DNA of 64,000 nt from Cupriavidus metallidurans CH34 (GCF_000196015.1 NC_007973.1:682001-746000); one strand, 5' to 3'. Positions 44,405 to 53,689 are shown, counted from the first letter of the stretch. Notes: a model not told the origin generated them from the sequence alone. Program-made: numbers and translations.

Positions 44405-45434
44405 TTTTTCCCCCAGCTTTTTTTGTTTTTCCCGCTGCGCGGCGAGGCGCCATGGACGCCTTTGGCCACGTTGCTCGAGGGAGAAGGGGGATGCTGGAAC
44501 GCTGGAGGCAAGCCTGCCCGGCGCGGCTGCGCCCGGCCGAACGTCACGACACCAAAGCGCAACCCATGCCGCTTGGTAGTGATCGTGACTAACCCCCGGA
44601 TTCCGGCTGTTGGATTCGCCGATTCCCGTTTTCCCGCAAGCTTGTTCCCGGCCGGCCTTCCGGACTCACTGCTTACCCCAATAGGCCGCAAACTACGAAA
44701 AGAAACCCCGGGACTATGACGTCGTGGTGGCACCCGGCTGTTGCGCCAGATGCCACCACGCGGATTGGATCCGCGCATCACTGCGTCGGTCCATCGCTTA
44801 TTTGCGGATCGAATTGCCTGGGAGCACTCCGGCGCCGCACGACTGACCCGTCCCTGGAATCAGCCCTTTGACGGGAATATAGTCGTGGATCTCTCAATCT
44901 CGCTAAACACCTGATTTTTAAGGATTTTCATTTTGGCGCGTGGAAATTGCGGGATAGAGTCGCAAAAAGTGTTTCGTTGATGAAACCTTGGCGCGATTGA
45001 TGATCGGCAGGCGCACGGCGTTCGTCCAAGGGCTAGTCCCCATAATTGATTAGCCCATATGCTCGCCATTGCATGTTTTTACCCCCTAACGGGGGCATTC
45101 AATACGATCAATGGGTTTCTATGGAATCTTTTCGGCAAAGAAATTTCATAAGACTGATGTCTCTCTTTTGATACTTTGCCGGACGGCTTGTCTTGAGATA
45201 AGTCCTGGCCTGTAACCTGCGTCAGGGAGAATCCCGCAGTTGCTGAAACTCATTCTCGATGCCGAACCCATTCCATCGGGAAAATATCGGCTCCAGTCCG
45301 TCATTTGGTCTATTTTTCTCACTTGCCCTCGCCTTTACGGATGAGTTCGGAGGGGTAAGGGACGCATTTGCCAGTTTCGGAGTCAAATGGTTGCAATTCT
45401 GAAACTGGCTATGCAACCAAATGCGCAACCTGTT
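44405..45434. other. 1.0-kb intergenic region, AT-richer in its right half
   Basis: No convincing gene is seen. The left part is GC-rich like the genome; from about 44870 to 45350 it is visibly richer in A and T than the flanks and holds only short frames without ribosome sites. It contains a 10-bp inverted repeat (44723-44760), a short palindrome GTTTC/GAAAC at about 44971-44986, and a small CCCCC/GGGGG hairpin at 45082-45095. It should include the promoter of the sigma-54 activator gene. An unannotated small RNA or a decayed gene could lie in the AT-rich part; I cannot support either. Confidence 0.5.
44723..44760. repeat. Perfect 10-bp inverted repeat upstream of the sigma-54 activator
   Basis: CGTGGTGGCA (44723-44732) and TGCCACCACG (44751-44760) are perfect reverse complements separated by 18 bp. 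The site lies about 320 bp before the activator's start codon, a distance suited to an enhancer or operator. It could be an autoregulatory site, which is a guess from position. Confidence 0.5.
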
Positions 45435-46376
45435 TCACAATTGAGCGTCATTTTCCGGCGCAATGCCGGCAATCTGGTCCTTGAGCCAGGTATGAAAACG
45501 CAGGATCGCCTTTTCGCGCGGATTGCCTTCGCGCCAGGTCACCCAGTAATGCAGGCTCGATGGAATCCGCGTGGTGCCGATCTGCACGAGTTGTCCGCTG
45601 GCGATGTAGTCGTGCGCAAGCTGCGCGCGAGCGGTGGCCACGCCCAGGCCGGCCACGGCCGATTGCAGCATCAGGCCGGCATCCTGGAAGATCGGCCCCC
45701 GCACGGGTTCGTCGGGCGGCAGTCCGGCCAGCAGCAGCCAGTCGCGCCACGGCCGGAGCGCGAAACGCAGCATCGGCAGCCTGGGCAGGTCCGCCACGGT
45801 GAAGCCCGGATATCGCGCCAGCAGCGCAGGGCTGGCCACGGCGATCACGTAGTCCTCGATGAGGTTGTGGCATTCGAAGCCGGGCAGGTCCACGCGCTGG
45901 TGCCAGATGCCGACGTCCACCGCGTAGGGGTCGGGCGGCGAAATCTCCGCATGCAGCCGCAGATGCAGATCGAGCTCGGGCGCCTGTGCGTGCAGGCTCG
46001 GCAGCCGGCGGATCAGCCAGGCGTTGGCAAGGTCTGCCATCACACTGACCTGCAGTTGCACCACGGGTGGGCCTGACACACTGCCGGCTTCCCGCAGGGC
46101 CGATTCAAGCTGGTCAAGCGCGCCGCGCACCTGTTCGGCCAGGCGCGTGCCGGCGCTGGTCGGCGTCATGCTGAGGCCGGTGCGCTGGAACAGCTTGGTG
46201 CCAAGGTTGTTTTCGAGCGCGCGGATGTGGTGGCTGATGGCGCTATGCGTCAGGGCCAGCTCTTCGGCTGCGCGTGTGAAGCTGCGGTGGCGCGTGGCTG
46301 CCTCCAGTGCGCGAAGCGCCTGAAGCGGGGGCAGATGGGGGGAGCGCGAGTGACGCGGGGGGCGCGAATCGGTCAT
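45435..46376 (-). CDS. LysR-family transcriptional regulator (GcvA-like)
   Basis: The 313-residue protein has an N-terminal winged helix-turn-helix (ALRALEAATRHRSFTRAAEE ... THSAISHHIRALE) and the GcvA/AmpR-type effector domain from about residue 95, including VSVMADLANAWLIRRLPSLH and AVDVGIWHQRVDLPGFECHN. ATG 46376 (MTDSRPP) is preferred to a TTG three codons earlier. It is divergent from the MFS transporter gene across 77 bp, the classic layout for a LysR regulator that controls its neighbour. The effector is unknown. Confidence 0.9.
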   Translation of the reverse strand: MTDSRPPRHSRSPHLPPLQALRALEAATRHRSFTRAAEELALTHSAISHHIRALENNLGTKLFQRTGLSMTPTSAGTRLAEQVRGALDQLESALREAGSVSGPPVVQLQVSVMADLANAWLIRRLPSLHAQAPELDLHLRLHAEISPPDPYAVDVGIWHQRVDLPGFECHNLIEDYVIAVASPALLARYPGFTVADLPRLPMLRFALRPWRDWLLLAGLPPDEPVRGPIFQDAGLMLQSAVAGLGVATARAQLAHDYIASGQLVQIGTTRIPSSLHYWVTWREGNPREKAILRFHTWLKDQIAGIAPENDAQL

Positions 46377-46453
46377 GGTCGTCAAATTCTACTCACAATT
46401 GCCGCAGGTATCTTTCGCTGGTCTTGCACCATGCCGGTGACGACAATGCATGC

Positions 46454-47710
46454 ATGACTGCATCCACCACCCATCCGGCCACTGACATGGCCTCCCAGCC
46501 CAACCATGCGTCTGGCGCGCGCTGGCGCGTGCTGGCGTTCTTCTCGCTCGGCTTCCTGGTCTCTTATGTGTTCCGGGGTGTCAATCTCGGCTTCGCGCCT
46601 TACCTGACGCGTGAGCTGGGACTTACCGCGGGCGATCTCGGCTTGCTCACGAGCTTCTATTTCCTCGGGTTTGCTTGCGCCCAGTTGCCGGCTGGCATCC
46701 TGCTCGACCGCTTCGGCCCGCGCCGTACCGAGGCCGTGATGCTGATGCTCGCCGTGGCGGGCTCGCTCGTGTTCGCCTGGGCGCCGGGGATGGTCGGGCT
46801 TGCTGCCGGGCGGGCGATGATTGGCGTGGGCGTATCGGTCTGCCTGGGCGCCGCGATCCAGGCGCTGTCGATGTGGTTTCCGCTGTCGCGCATGCCATTG
46901 CTGAACGGGCTTGTCATGGCCATCGGCGGACTGGGCGCGGTGGTCGTGGGTGCGCCGCTGTCGTGGCTGCTGTCATGGACCGACTGGCGCACCATCAGCG
47001 CCGGCATGGCCGTCATATCGTTCGGCATGGCCGCGCTGCTCTGGTTTGGCGTGCCCGACGTGAAGCGCCAGGGCAAGGAGAGCTTTGCCGAACAGTTGCG
47101 CGGCACGCGGCAGATCCTGAGTAGCGAACGCTTCTGGCGCGTGGTGCCGCTGACGCTGCTGAACCAGGGCATTTTCCTGGCGGTGCAGACGCTTTGGGTC
47201 ACCGCGTTCATGCGCGATGTGCAGGATCTGGGGCCCGGCGAGAGCGCGCGTCTGGTGTCGGTGATCGGGTTTGCGATGATGGCCGGTTGCATCGGCGCGG
47301 GCTGGGCTGCGCGTCACCTGGAGCGCCGTGGCATCAGCCTGTATGCGCTGGCCGGCACCGGCATGATCGGCTTCATCGTGATCCAGTTGCTGCTGATGGC
47401 CCGGCTGCCGTTCATGCCGCTGGGGCTGCTGTGGGCGCTGTACGGTGTGTTCGGGTCTACCGGCATCCTGACGTACGCGCTGCTGGCGCGACGCTTTCCC
47501 GACGCGCTGATTGGCCGGGCCACCACCGCCATGACGCTCACCGTGTTCCTGGCCACGTTCGTGTTCCAGGTGGGCATCGGCTTTGTGCTCGATTTCTTCC
47601 CATTGAGTGGCGACCATTACCCGGTGTCGGCGCACCTGATGGTGTGGGCCGGGCTGGTGGTGATCCAGGTGCTCGCTGCCATCTGGTACTTGATGGAAAA
47701 ACGCTCCTGA
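46454..47710 (+). CDS. Major facilitator superfamily transporter
   Basis: The 418-residue polytopic protein has about twelve transmembrane helices and the MFS motif A region GILLDRFGPRRTEAV near residue 80. The N-terminal half resembles proton-driven organic-acid or nitrate/cyanate-type carriers, without a diagnostic substrate motif. ATG 46454 is the start consistent with the family; longer reading upstream overlaps the LysR gene. LysR control is likely from the divergent layout. A strong hairpin lies 130 bp downstream. Confidence 0.88.
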   Translation: MTASTTHPATDMASQPNHASGARWRVLAFFSLGFLVSYVFRGVNLGFAPYLTRELGLTAGDLGLLTSFYFLGFACAQLPAGILLDRFGPRRTEAVMLMLAVAGSLVFAWAPGMVGLAAGRAMIGVGVSVCLGAAIQALSMWFPLSRMPLLNGLVMAIGGLGAVVVGAPLSWLLSWTDWRTISAGMAVISFGMAALLWFGVPDVKRQGKESFAEQLRGTRQILSSERFWRVVPLTLLNQGIFLAVQTLWVTAFMRDVQDLGPGESARLVSVIGFAMMAGCIGAGWAARHLERRGISLYALAGTGMIGFIVIQLLLMARLPFMPLGLLWALYGVFGSTGILTYALLARRFPDALIGRATTAMTLTVFLATFVFQVGIGFVLDFFPLSGDHYPVSAHLMVWAGLVVIQVLAAIWYLMEKRS

Positions 47711-48032
47711 GCGTTCTCCGGGAGGCGCCGATCTTAACGCCCCTTTGGCGCCTCGAAACTCTTGGGCGCAGCGGCTTTTCCGGCGTCCGGAATTACTCGA
47801 AATGGGTTATTGGCGTGCTCCGGCACGCCCGCCATACTCCCCCGCACGGAGCGTCCGTGCGGGGGCATCCGCAGCAAGAAATCATCAAGAAAGGGCCACT
47901 GCAGTCCTCATCCTCGCGCGCATCCGCCGCATCACCTGCTGTCGACGCATTGCATTCCCAAGATGTATTTGCCGTAACAACGACGCCTTCGCCCGAAGGC
48001 GGAAAACAGTCGGTGTCCTACGAGGGGTCTAC
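47711..48032. other. Intergenic region with two strong hairpins before the MHYT gene
   Basis: No gene is seen in these 322 bp. At 47839-47865 a perfect 12-bp stem (CCCCCGCACGGA / TCCGTGCGGGGG) closes a 3-nt loop; it may end transcription of the MFS gene although no U-tract follows. At 47984-48001 a perfect 8-bp stem (CGCCTTCG / CGAAGGCG, 2-nt loop) lies 31 bp before ATG 48033, within the probable leader of the MHYT gene, ahead of an AGGGG ribosome site. Confidence 0.6.
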
Positions 48033-48821
48033 ATGTTTAGCGGATTTGCAGCCGTCCCCGGCGCAGTCGTGCCGTATTCGTACAACTGGCTCATGGTGGG
48101 CCTGTCCTTCCTGATCTCCGCGTGTGGGGCCTACGTGGCGCTGCGATGGTGCCGGGGTATCCGAAAACCGAACGGCCGCCTGGATGTGGATCGCCTGATG
48201 TGCGCGAGCGTCGCGCTCGGCGGTGGCGCGGTCTGGGCGATGCACTTCATCGGCATGGTCGCGTATCAGACGCCGACCCATATGGAATTCAGCCTGCTGG
48301 TCACGCTGGCTTCGCTTTTGGCCGTGATGGTGTTTGCCGCCGCCGGTCTGGCGAAGGCATCGAGTCCCACGGGTAATCCCCTGAGCAATACGATCAAGGG
48401 CGGCGTGCTGACGGGCACTGGCGTGGTAGTGATGCACTACACCGGCATGGCCGCGATTCACACCAACAGCGTGTTCGAGTGGGATCTGTTCATCGTGGCG
48501 CTGTCCGCGTTGATCGCCATTGTCGTGTCCGCGGTCGGCCTGTGGCTGGCCACCAACGTGAAGACCGTGGCGCAGCAGATCGGCGCCGCGCTGGTGATGG
48601 CCGTGGCGGTCTGCGGGATGCACTACACGGGCATGACGGCGGGCACCATGATCTGCACCGGCCGCACCTACTCGCCGACGCTGCTCGCGCTGGAAGGCGA
48701 CAACATGGGTTATGCGGTCTTCGCGCTGACAGCCGTGGTGCTGATCTTCATTCTGGTGATCGAGGCGACGCGCAGCGGGTCGCAATCGGTTTCGGTGGCG
48801 TCGGCCAGCGGCCGCCATTGA
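48033..48821 (+). CDS. Stand-alone MHYT-domain membrane sensor
   Basis: The 262-residue protein has seven predicted membrane helices and three MHYT-type motifs on successive helices: MHFIGM near residue 70, MHYTGM near 135 and MHYTGM near 198. The MHYT domain is proposed to bind a metal such as copper and to sense a diatomic gas. No GGDEF, EAL or kinase output domain follows, so it would need a partner or act alone. ATG 48033 follows AGGGG at a good spacing. It is convergent with the TPM gene. Confidence 0.9.
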   Translation: MFSGFAAVPGAVVPYSYNWLMVGLSFLISACGAYVALRWCRGIRKPNGRLDVDRLMCASVALGGGAVWAMHFIGMVAYQTPTHMEFSLLVTLASLLAVMVFAAAGLAKASSPTGNPLSNTIKGGVLTGTGVVVMHYTGMAAIHTNSVFEWDLFIVALSALIAIVVSAVGLWLATNVKTVAQQIGAALVMAVAVCGMHYTGMTAGTMICTGRTYSPTLLALEGDNMGYAVFALTAVVLIFILVIEATRSGSQSVSVASASGRH

Positions 48822-48866
48822 TGCGCAACGCGGGCGGGGCATGGCTCCGCTCGGTTGCGCGACTGG

Positions 48867-49403
48867 TCAGAGCACGATCGGTCGATCGTCGAGTTCGTTG
48901 GGGTTGTTGCCGCCACTGGCCGGGAAATGGCGTGTCAGCAGTGTGTGAATCTGCGCGATGGCTTCGAGCACCGGTTCCACCGACACGTTTCGCGCCAAGC
49001 CTTGTGCCAGATGGGCGCAGATGTCATGCCAGGCCTCGGGCTTCACGCGTGCGTCGATGCCGCGATCGGCCAGTAGTTCCACCGCATGGTCGGCCAGGTT
49101 GATGTACAGCAGCACGCCGGTATGGTCCTCGGTGTTCCACACTTCGAGTGCGCCGAACAGCGTGCGGGCGCGGGCGCGCGGCGTCACGCCGCGCCAGGCC
49201 AGCGAGAGGGGCAGATTTGCCTCGATGACGACGCGCACCTCGCCGCGATGATGCTGCTCGCCCGTGTGCACGGCCACCTGGAGCTGGTGCCGTGCCTCGT
49301 CGGGAAAGGCCCTGCGCGCGACGCTGTGGCCCGTACCGATATGCCGCAGCGCGCGTTTGAGCGACTGATGAAACGGCGGACGCGGATGGCTGGCCTTTTT
49401 CAT
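48867..49403 (-). CDS. TPM-domain protein
   Basis: The 178-residue protein is a soluble TPM (TLP18.3/Psb32/MOLO-1-type) domain without signal peptide: segments include HQLQVAVHTGEQHHRGEVRV, ARTLFGALEVWNTEDHTGVL and LYINLADHAVELLADRGIDA. ATG 49403 (MKKASHPR) has a GGAGAG site and lies 13 bp after the neighbouring TPM gene. It is the third gene of the lemA-TPM-TPM operon. Function is not established for this family. Confidence 0.85.
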   Translation of the reverse strand: MKKASHPRPPFHQSLKRALRHIGTGHSVARRAFPDEARHQLQVAVHTGEQHHRGEVRVVIEANLPLSLAWRGVTPRARARTLFGALEVWNTEDHTGVLLYINLADHAVELLADRGIDARVKPEAWHDICAHLAQGLARNVSVEPVLEAIAQIHTLLTRHFPASGGNNPNELDDRPIVL

Positions 49404-49416
49404 GATGGTCTCTCCG

Positions 49417-50241
49417 TTACCAGTTGCCGGATGAGCCGCCGCCGTCGAAGCCGCCGCCGCCACCGCCACTGAAGCCACCGCCGGAGTCGCCTCCGCCGAA
49501 GCCCCCTCCACCTCCACCGCCCCAACGGCGGCCGATTTCGTACCCGGTCATGCCGCCGAGCCCCCCGGCGGTGACGTCGGGCCAGCCGCGCCGGCCGGTG
49601 ACGACATGCGGGCCGCGGCTGTTGCGCAGGATGGCGGACAGGAAGAAGAACACGATGATCGCCAGCGGAAAGAGCACCGGGAGCCAGTCGGCCACGTTCT
49701 CGGTGGGCGTCTGGCGCGCGCGGTTGGGCGCGGCCAGTCCTTCCTTGTCGACCAATGCCTGGATGGCGGAAATGCCGGCGGAGAGTCCGCCGTAGAAATC
49801 GTTCTGCCGGAAATGGGGAGCCATCACGTCCTGAAGGACGCGATTCGACATGGCATCGGTCAGCGACCCCTGCACGCCACGGCCCACTTCGATGCGCATC
49901 CGCCGTAGTCCGGGCGGATTGTCCTTGGCGATCAGCACGATCACGCCATCGTCGATGCCCTTGCGGCCCGCGCGCCAGGCGTCCGCCACGCGGATGCTGT
50001 AGGCGTCGATCGTCTCCGGCGCGGTGGTTGGCACCATCAGCACGAAGATCTGGCTGCCGCGCTGCTGCTCGTACTCGGCCAGCACGTTTTCGAGCGAGCT
50101 GCGCTGGTCGGCGCTCAGCGTCCCGGTCAGATCGGTCACGCGTTGCGTGAGCGCGGGGACGGCGACGAAGCCGTCCGCCGCCCATGCCGGCAGCGCCAGC
50201 ATCAGCGCCAGGAACCAGAAGACGACGGCCTTGCGCATCAT
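49417..50241 (-). CDS. Exported TPM-domain protein with Gly-rich tail
   Basis: The 274-residue protein has a signal peptide (FWFLALMLALPAWAADG), a TPM domain (about 28-160, with LTGTLSADQRSSLENVLAEY and GIDDGVIVLIAKDN), a transmembrane helix at about 187-203 (LFPLAIIVFFFLSAIL) and a Gly-rich C-terminus with a repeated GGGGGG and GGGFSGGG pattern ending GGSSGNW. The domain order matches the YgcG-type family usually encoded beside lemA. The Gly-rich tail would lie in the cytoplasm. Confidence 0.9.
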   Translation of the reverse strand: MMRKAVVFWFLALMLALPAWAADGFVAVPALTQRVTDLTGTLSADQRSSLENVLAEYEQQRGSQIFVLMVPTTAPETIDAYSIRVADAWRAGRKGIDDGVIVLIAKDNPPGLRRMRIEVGRGVQGSLTDAMSNRVLQDVMAPHFRQNDFYGGLSAGISAIQALVDKEGLAAPNRARQTPTENVADWLPVLFPLAIIVFFFLSAILRNSRGPHVVTGRRGWPDVTAGGLGGMTGYEIGRRWGGGGGGGFGGGDSGGGFSGGGGGGFDGGGSSGNW

Positions 50242-50254
50242 GATGGTCGCGGTA

Positions 50255-50857
50255 TCAGAACTTCACGGCGGGAGGCGTGGAGATGGACTTCTCGTTCTCC
50301 ACGGTGAACGACGGCTTGACCGGGTACTTGAAGATCATCGCCGTGAGGTTGGTCGGGAAGCTGCGTGCCAGCACGTTGTAATCCTGCACGGCTGCGATGT
50401 AGCGCTGGCGTGCCACCGTGATACGGTTCTCGGTGCCTTCGAGTTGCGATTGCAGGTCGCGGAACGAGGCGTCGGCCTTCAGTTGCGGGTAGTTCTCGGA
50501 AACGGCCAGCAGGCGCGACAGCGCGCTGGTCAGTTGCCCCTGGGCCTGCTGGAACCGCGCGAAAGCCTCGGGATCGTTGAGGGTCTCGGGCGTGACCTTG
50601 ATGCTGGTGGCCTCGGCACGTGCCTTGGTGACGGCCTCGAGCGTCTCGCGTTCGTGTGTGGCGTAGCCTTTGACCGTGGCGACCAGGTTCGGAATCAGAT
50701 CGGCGCGGCGCTGGTACTGGTTGATGACCTCGCCCCATGCCGCCTTGACGGCTTCGTCCTTGGCCTGGAAGTCGTTGTAGCCGCAGGCGGAGAGCAGGCT
50801 TGCCAGCATGGCGATCGCCAGCCAGCGGAACAGGGCGGTGGAAGTGGCAGCGCGCAT
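50255..50857 (-). CDS. lemA: LemA-family protein
   Basis: The 200-residue protein has an N-terminal signal (LFRWLAIAMLASLLSACGYN, with a possible lipobox LSAC, Cys at about 26) and the LemA four-helix body: INQYQRRADLIPNLVATVKG, FQQAQGQLTSALSRLLAVSE and RYIAAVQDYNVLARSFPTNL. It is the first gene of the operon with two TPM genes, 13 bp upstream of the next. LemA proteins have been linked to envelope stress in several bacteria; its precise function is unknown. Confidence 0.93.
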   Translation of the reverse strand: MRAATSTALFRWLAIAMLASLLSACGYNDFQAKDEAVKAAWGEVINQYQRRADLIPNLVATVKGYATHERETLEAVTKARAEATSIKVTPETLNDPEAFARFQQAQGQLTSALSRLLAVSENYPQLKADASFRDLQSQLEGTENRITVARQRYIAAVQDYNVLARSFPTNLTAMIFKYPVKPSFTVENEKSISTPPAVKF

Positions 50858-51256
50858 CTAGGGCTCCGGCAGATGTCAGGGGTCGATAACGTTGAAGTGT
50901 AGCGCAGGGTGGTTGCCGTACATCGTCAAAAGCTGTCAAGGCGCCACCCTCCGGCGAGCGGGCAGGGCGCTGGATCGGTATCCGGGCACTTGACCACGCC
51001 CGCCGTGCCAGCTAGATTCTCCCCCATGCCGCGCGTATCCAATGCCTCCACGACTCGCATCGCCCTCCAGGGCGCGGGTCAGGCCGCGCGCGCCAAAGCC
51101 AAAAAACAGTCGCTCGTCTGACCGGAGCGCACTGTTCCGTCAGATGGGCGACGGAACAGTACCGGTCGAAGGGGCGATCTGCCCGCGTTTGCATTCCCCG
51201 TGTCCTGCCGCGTCGCGCTCTGACGGTTTCCGAATCGGTCGATCCGGAGTCCTTTC
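50858..51256. other. Intergenic region between lemA and the dapA-family gene
   Basis: No supported gene lies in these 399 bp. Short Ala/Arg-rich frames at 50909-51121 and 51079-51294 lack ribosome sites and family features. The region must hold the divergent promoters of lemA (minus) and the dapA-like gene (plus). A perfect 11-bp inverted repeat lies at 51131-51160. Confidence 0.6.
51131..51160. repeat. Perfect 11-bp inverted repeat upstream of the dapA-family gene
   Basis: ACTGTTCCGTC (51131-51141) and GACGGAACAGT (51150-51160) are perfect reverse complements around an 8-bp spacer, about 97 bp before ATG 51257. Centre-to-centre spacing is near two helical turns, which fits a dimeric regulator. 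No U-tract follows, so it is not an intrinsic terminator. Confidence 0.55.
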
Positions 51257-52165
51257 ATGCAGAACACGCAGTCCCATCCTGGTTTTCGCGGCATCTGGCT
51301 GCCGCTCGTGACCCCTTTTCACCGTGGCGAAGTCGATTTCGATGCCTTGCAGCGTCTGGTTGGCCACTTCAGCGTCACCGGCATCGCCGGTTTCGTCGTA
51401 TGTGGCAGCACCGGCGAAGCGGCCGCGCTGGAGGAGCCCGAGCAACTGGCCGTGCTCGATACGGTGCTCGAATGCGCAAACGGGCTACCGGTGATCATGG
51501 GTCTGGCCGGCAACCATCTGGGTCATGTGCTGGCACGCCTGGGCCGCTGCAACGAACGGCCGCTGGCGGGCGTGCTGGCCCCGGCGCCGTACTACATCCG
51601 TCCGTCGCAGGACGGATTGCGCGACTACTTCCGGCGCCTGGCAGATGCCTCGCGGGCCCCGCTCGTGCTCTATGACATTCCGTACCGAACCGGCACGACG
51701 CTGATGCTGGAGACGCTGCTATCGCTGGCTGATCACGGCAATATCGGCGCGATCAAGGATTGCGGCGGCAATGCCCTTAACACGCAGGCGCTGATCGCCG
51801 ATGGCAGGCTGGCGGTGTTGGCGGGAGAGGATCACCAGCTTCTCGGCACGCTGGCGTTGGGCGGGCAGGGCGCGATCATCGCTTGCGCGCACTTCCATCC
51901 GGAGCGGTTCGTGGCGATCTGGCGTGCTGTGTCCGAGGGGCGGCTGGACGAGGCGCGCCGCTTGTTCTACGCATTGATGCCGCTGATCCAGACGCTGTTC
52001 GCGGAGCCGAACCCGGGGCCGATCAAGGCGCTGCTGGCGCGTCATGGCTGGTTGCGCGACGAACTGCGCGCGCCGATGACCTGCGCATCGCCGGAACTGG
52101 CGAACCAGCTCGCGGCGATGTTCGATGCGATGGATATCGTGAGCGGGGCGGTCAGCCAGCCTTGA
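51257..52165 (+). CDS. DapA-family class I aldolase / lyase
   Basis: The 302-residue protein has the dihydrodipicolinate-synthase-family TIM barrel: WLPLVTPF, the GSTGEAAAL box near residue 50, the catalytic Tyr in LYDIPYRTG near 139 and the Schiff-base Lys in IGAIKDCGG near 167. DapA proper condenses pyruvate with aspartate semialdehyde; this family also includes other pyruvate-dependent aldolases, and the surroundings (no lysine genes nearby) do not settle the substrate. The start has no strong ribosome site. Its 3' end overlaps hemL by 14 bp, tail to tail. Confidence 0.8.
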   Translation: MQNTQSHPGFRGIWLPLVTPFHRGEVDFDALQRLVGHFSVTGIAGFVVCGSTGEAAALEEPEQLAVLDTVLECANGLPVIMGLAGNHLGHVLARLGRCNERPLAGVLAPAPYYIRPSQDGLRDYFRRLADASRAPLVLYDIPYRTGTTLMLETLLSLADHGNIGAIKDCGGNALNTQALIADGRLAVLAGEDHQLLGTLALGGQGAIIACAHFHPERFVAIWRAVSEGRLDEARRLFYALMPLIQTLFAEPNPGPIKALLARHGWLRDELRAPMTCASPELANQLAAMFDAMDIVSGAVSQP

Positions 52166-53444
52166 AGGCCTTGGCGGCGGCAGCCACCGTCGCCTCGATG
52201 ATCGCATCGTCATGCTTGGCCGACACGAAGCCGGCCTCGAAGGCCGACGGCGCCAGGTAGACGCCTTCGGCCAGCATTGCATGGAAGAAGCGGTTGAAGC
52301 GGCCCACGTCGGCCTTGGTCACCTCGGCAAAGCTGCCGGGCACTTCGTTGGTGAAGTAGATGCCGAACATGCCGCCGATCGCGTCCGCGCAGAACGGTAC
52401 GCCAGCCTCACGGGCGGCCTTGGTCAGGCCGTCGGCCAGCTTGCGCGTCTGCGTGGCCAGTCGGTCGTAGAAGCCCGGGGCCTGGATCAGGCGCAGCGTG
52501 GTCAGGCCGGCGGCCACGGCCAGCGGGTTGCCGGAGAGCGTGCCTGCCTGATAGACGCCACCGAGCGGCGCAAGCTTGGCCATGATGTCGCGCCGGCCGC
52601 CGAACGCCGCCGCCGGCATTCCGCCGCCGATCACCTTGCCCAGGCAGGTCATGTCCGGCTTGATGCCGTAGTGCGCCTGCGCGCCGCCAAGCGCCACGCG
52701 GAAGCCCGTCATCACCTCGTCGAAGATCAGCACGCTGCCGTGCTCGCTGCACAGGTTGCGCATGGCGGTCAGGAATGCCTCGCTGGCGCGCACCAGGTTC
52801 ATGTTGCCGGCCACCGGCTCCACGATCACGGCGGCGATCTCGCCCTTGTGGCGCGCGAACGCTTCCTCGAGCTGGGTGACGTTGTTGTACTCCAGCACCA
52901 TCGTGTGCCGCGTGACATCCGCCGGCACGCCCGCCGACGACGGCGCGTTCTGCGTGGTGTCGGCAAACGTCAGCAGGCCCGAGCCGGCCTTGACCAGCAG
53001 GCTGTCGGCATGGCCGTGGTAGCAGCCCTCGAACTTGATGATCAGGTCGCGGCCAGTGAAGCCGCGTGCCAGGCGCAGCGCGCTCATGGTGGCTTCGGTG
53101 CCCGACGACACCAGGCGCACCTGCTCGATCGATGGCACGAGCTTGCAGATTTCCTCGGCCATGTCGATTTCGGCCTCGGTCGGCGCGCCGAACGAGAAAC
53201 TCTGGGTGGCGGTCTCCTGCACGGCGCGCACCACGTCCGGATGCGCGTGGCCGACAATCATCGGGCCCCAGGAGCCGATGTAGTCGATATAGCGCTGGCC
53301 GTCGGCATCCCACATATAGGCACCCTCGGCGCGGGTGATAAAGCGCGGCGTGCCGCCCACCGAACGGAAGGCGCGGACGGGCGAGTTGACGCCGCCGGGA
53401 ATGGTCTGCTGGGCGCGATCGAAAAGCTGCTGGTTACGGGACAT
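52152..53444 (-). CDS. hemL: Glutamate-1-semialdehyde 2,1-aminomutase
   Basis: HemL converts glutamate-1-semialdehyde to 5-aminolevulinate, the first committed tetrapyrrole precursor. The 430-residue PLP enzyme matches the family closely: [20 protein letters not shown] at the N-terminus, [38 protein letters not shown] and the PLP-lysine in [17 protein letters not shown] near residue 269. It is divergent from the rubredoxin gene across about 245 bp that should contain both promoters. Confidence 0.97.
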   Translation of the reverse strand: MSRNQQLFDRAQQTIPGGVNSPVRAFRSVGGTPRFITRAEGAYMWDADGQRYIDYIGSWGPMIVGHAHPDVVRAVQETATQSFSFGAPTEAEIDMAEEICKLVPSIEQVRLVSSGTEATMSALRLARGFTGRDLIIKFEGCYHGHADSLLVKAGSGLLTFADTTQNAPSSAGVPADVTRHTMVLEYNNVTQLEEAFARHKGEIAAVIVEPVAGNMNLVRASEAFLTAMRNLCSEHGSVLIFDEVMTGFRVALGGAQAHYGIKPDMTCLGKVIGGGMPAAAFGGRRDIMAKLAPLGGVYQAGTLSGNPLAVAAGLTTLRLIQAPGFYDRLATQTRKLADGLTKAAREAGVPFCADAIGGMFGIYFTNEVPGSFAEVTKADVGRFNRFFHAMLAEGVYLAPSAFEAGFVSAKHDDAIIEATVAAAAKAFKAG

Positions 53445-53689
53445 GGGAATCTGGCTGAAAAGGATTCAGGAGGAAAAACATGCGTCCGGCCGGGGGCCGC
53501 GTCGGCTTCGAAATGCTCAAAATATGAGCAAATCGGGTGAATCGCGTGCCGTTCTGGCGGCATCTGCACGCTAACATGCGCGAACGCAAACGAAACTGGT
53601 GTGAACGCGCCGGGGCATGGGTGGCGTCATCGGCGCTGATTCGGTACCATCTGCGCTTGATTTTAATGGAGACTGGCAAGAGCCTGCAT

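Noticed and set aside
44727..44748. Sigma-54 promoter with TGGCAC and TTGC boxes
   Set aside because: The boxes are separated by 7 nt, putting GG and GC 12 nt apart rather than 10, so sigma-54 binding is unlikely; the sequence is better explained by the inverted repeat there.
45076..45096. Intrinsic terminator from a CCCCC/GGGGG hairpin beside a T-run
   Set aside because: The T-run precedes the hairpin on the plus strand and becomes an A-run on the minus strand, so it is wrongly placed for termination in either direction.
50909..51121. Small plus-strand gene upstream of the dapA-like gene
   Set aside because: It has no ribosome site, is Ala/Arg/Ser-rich and ends in low-complexity Lys/Ala sequence; nothing supports translation.
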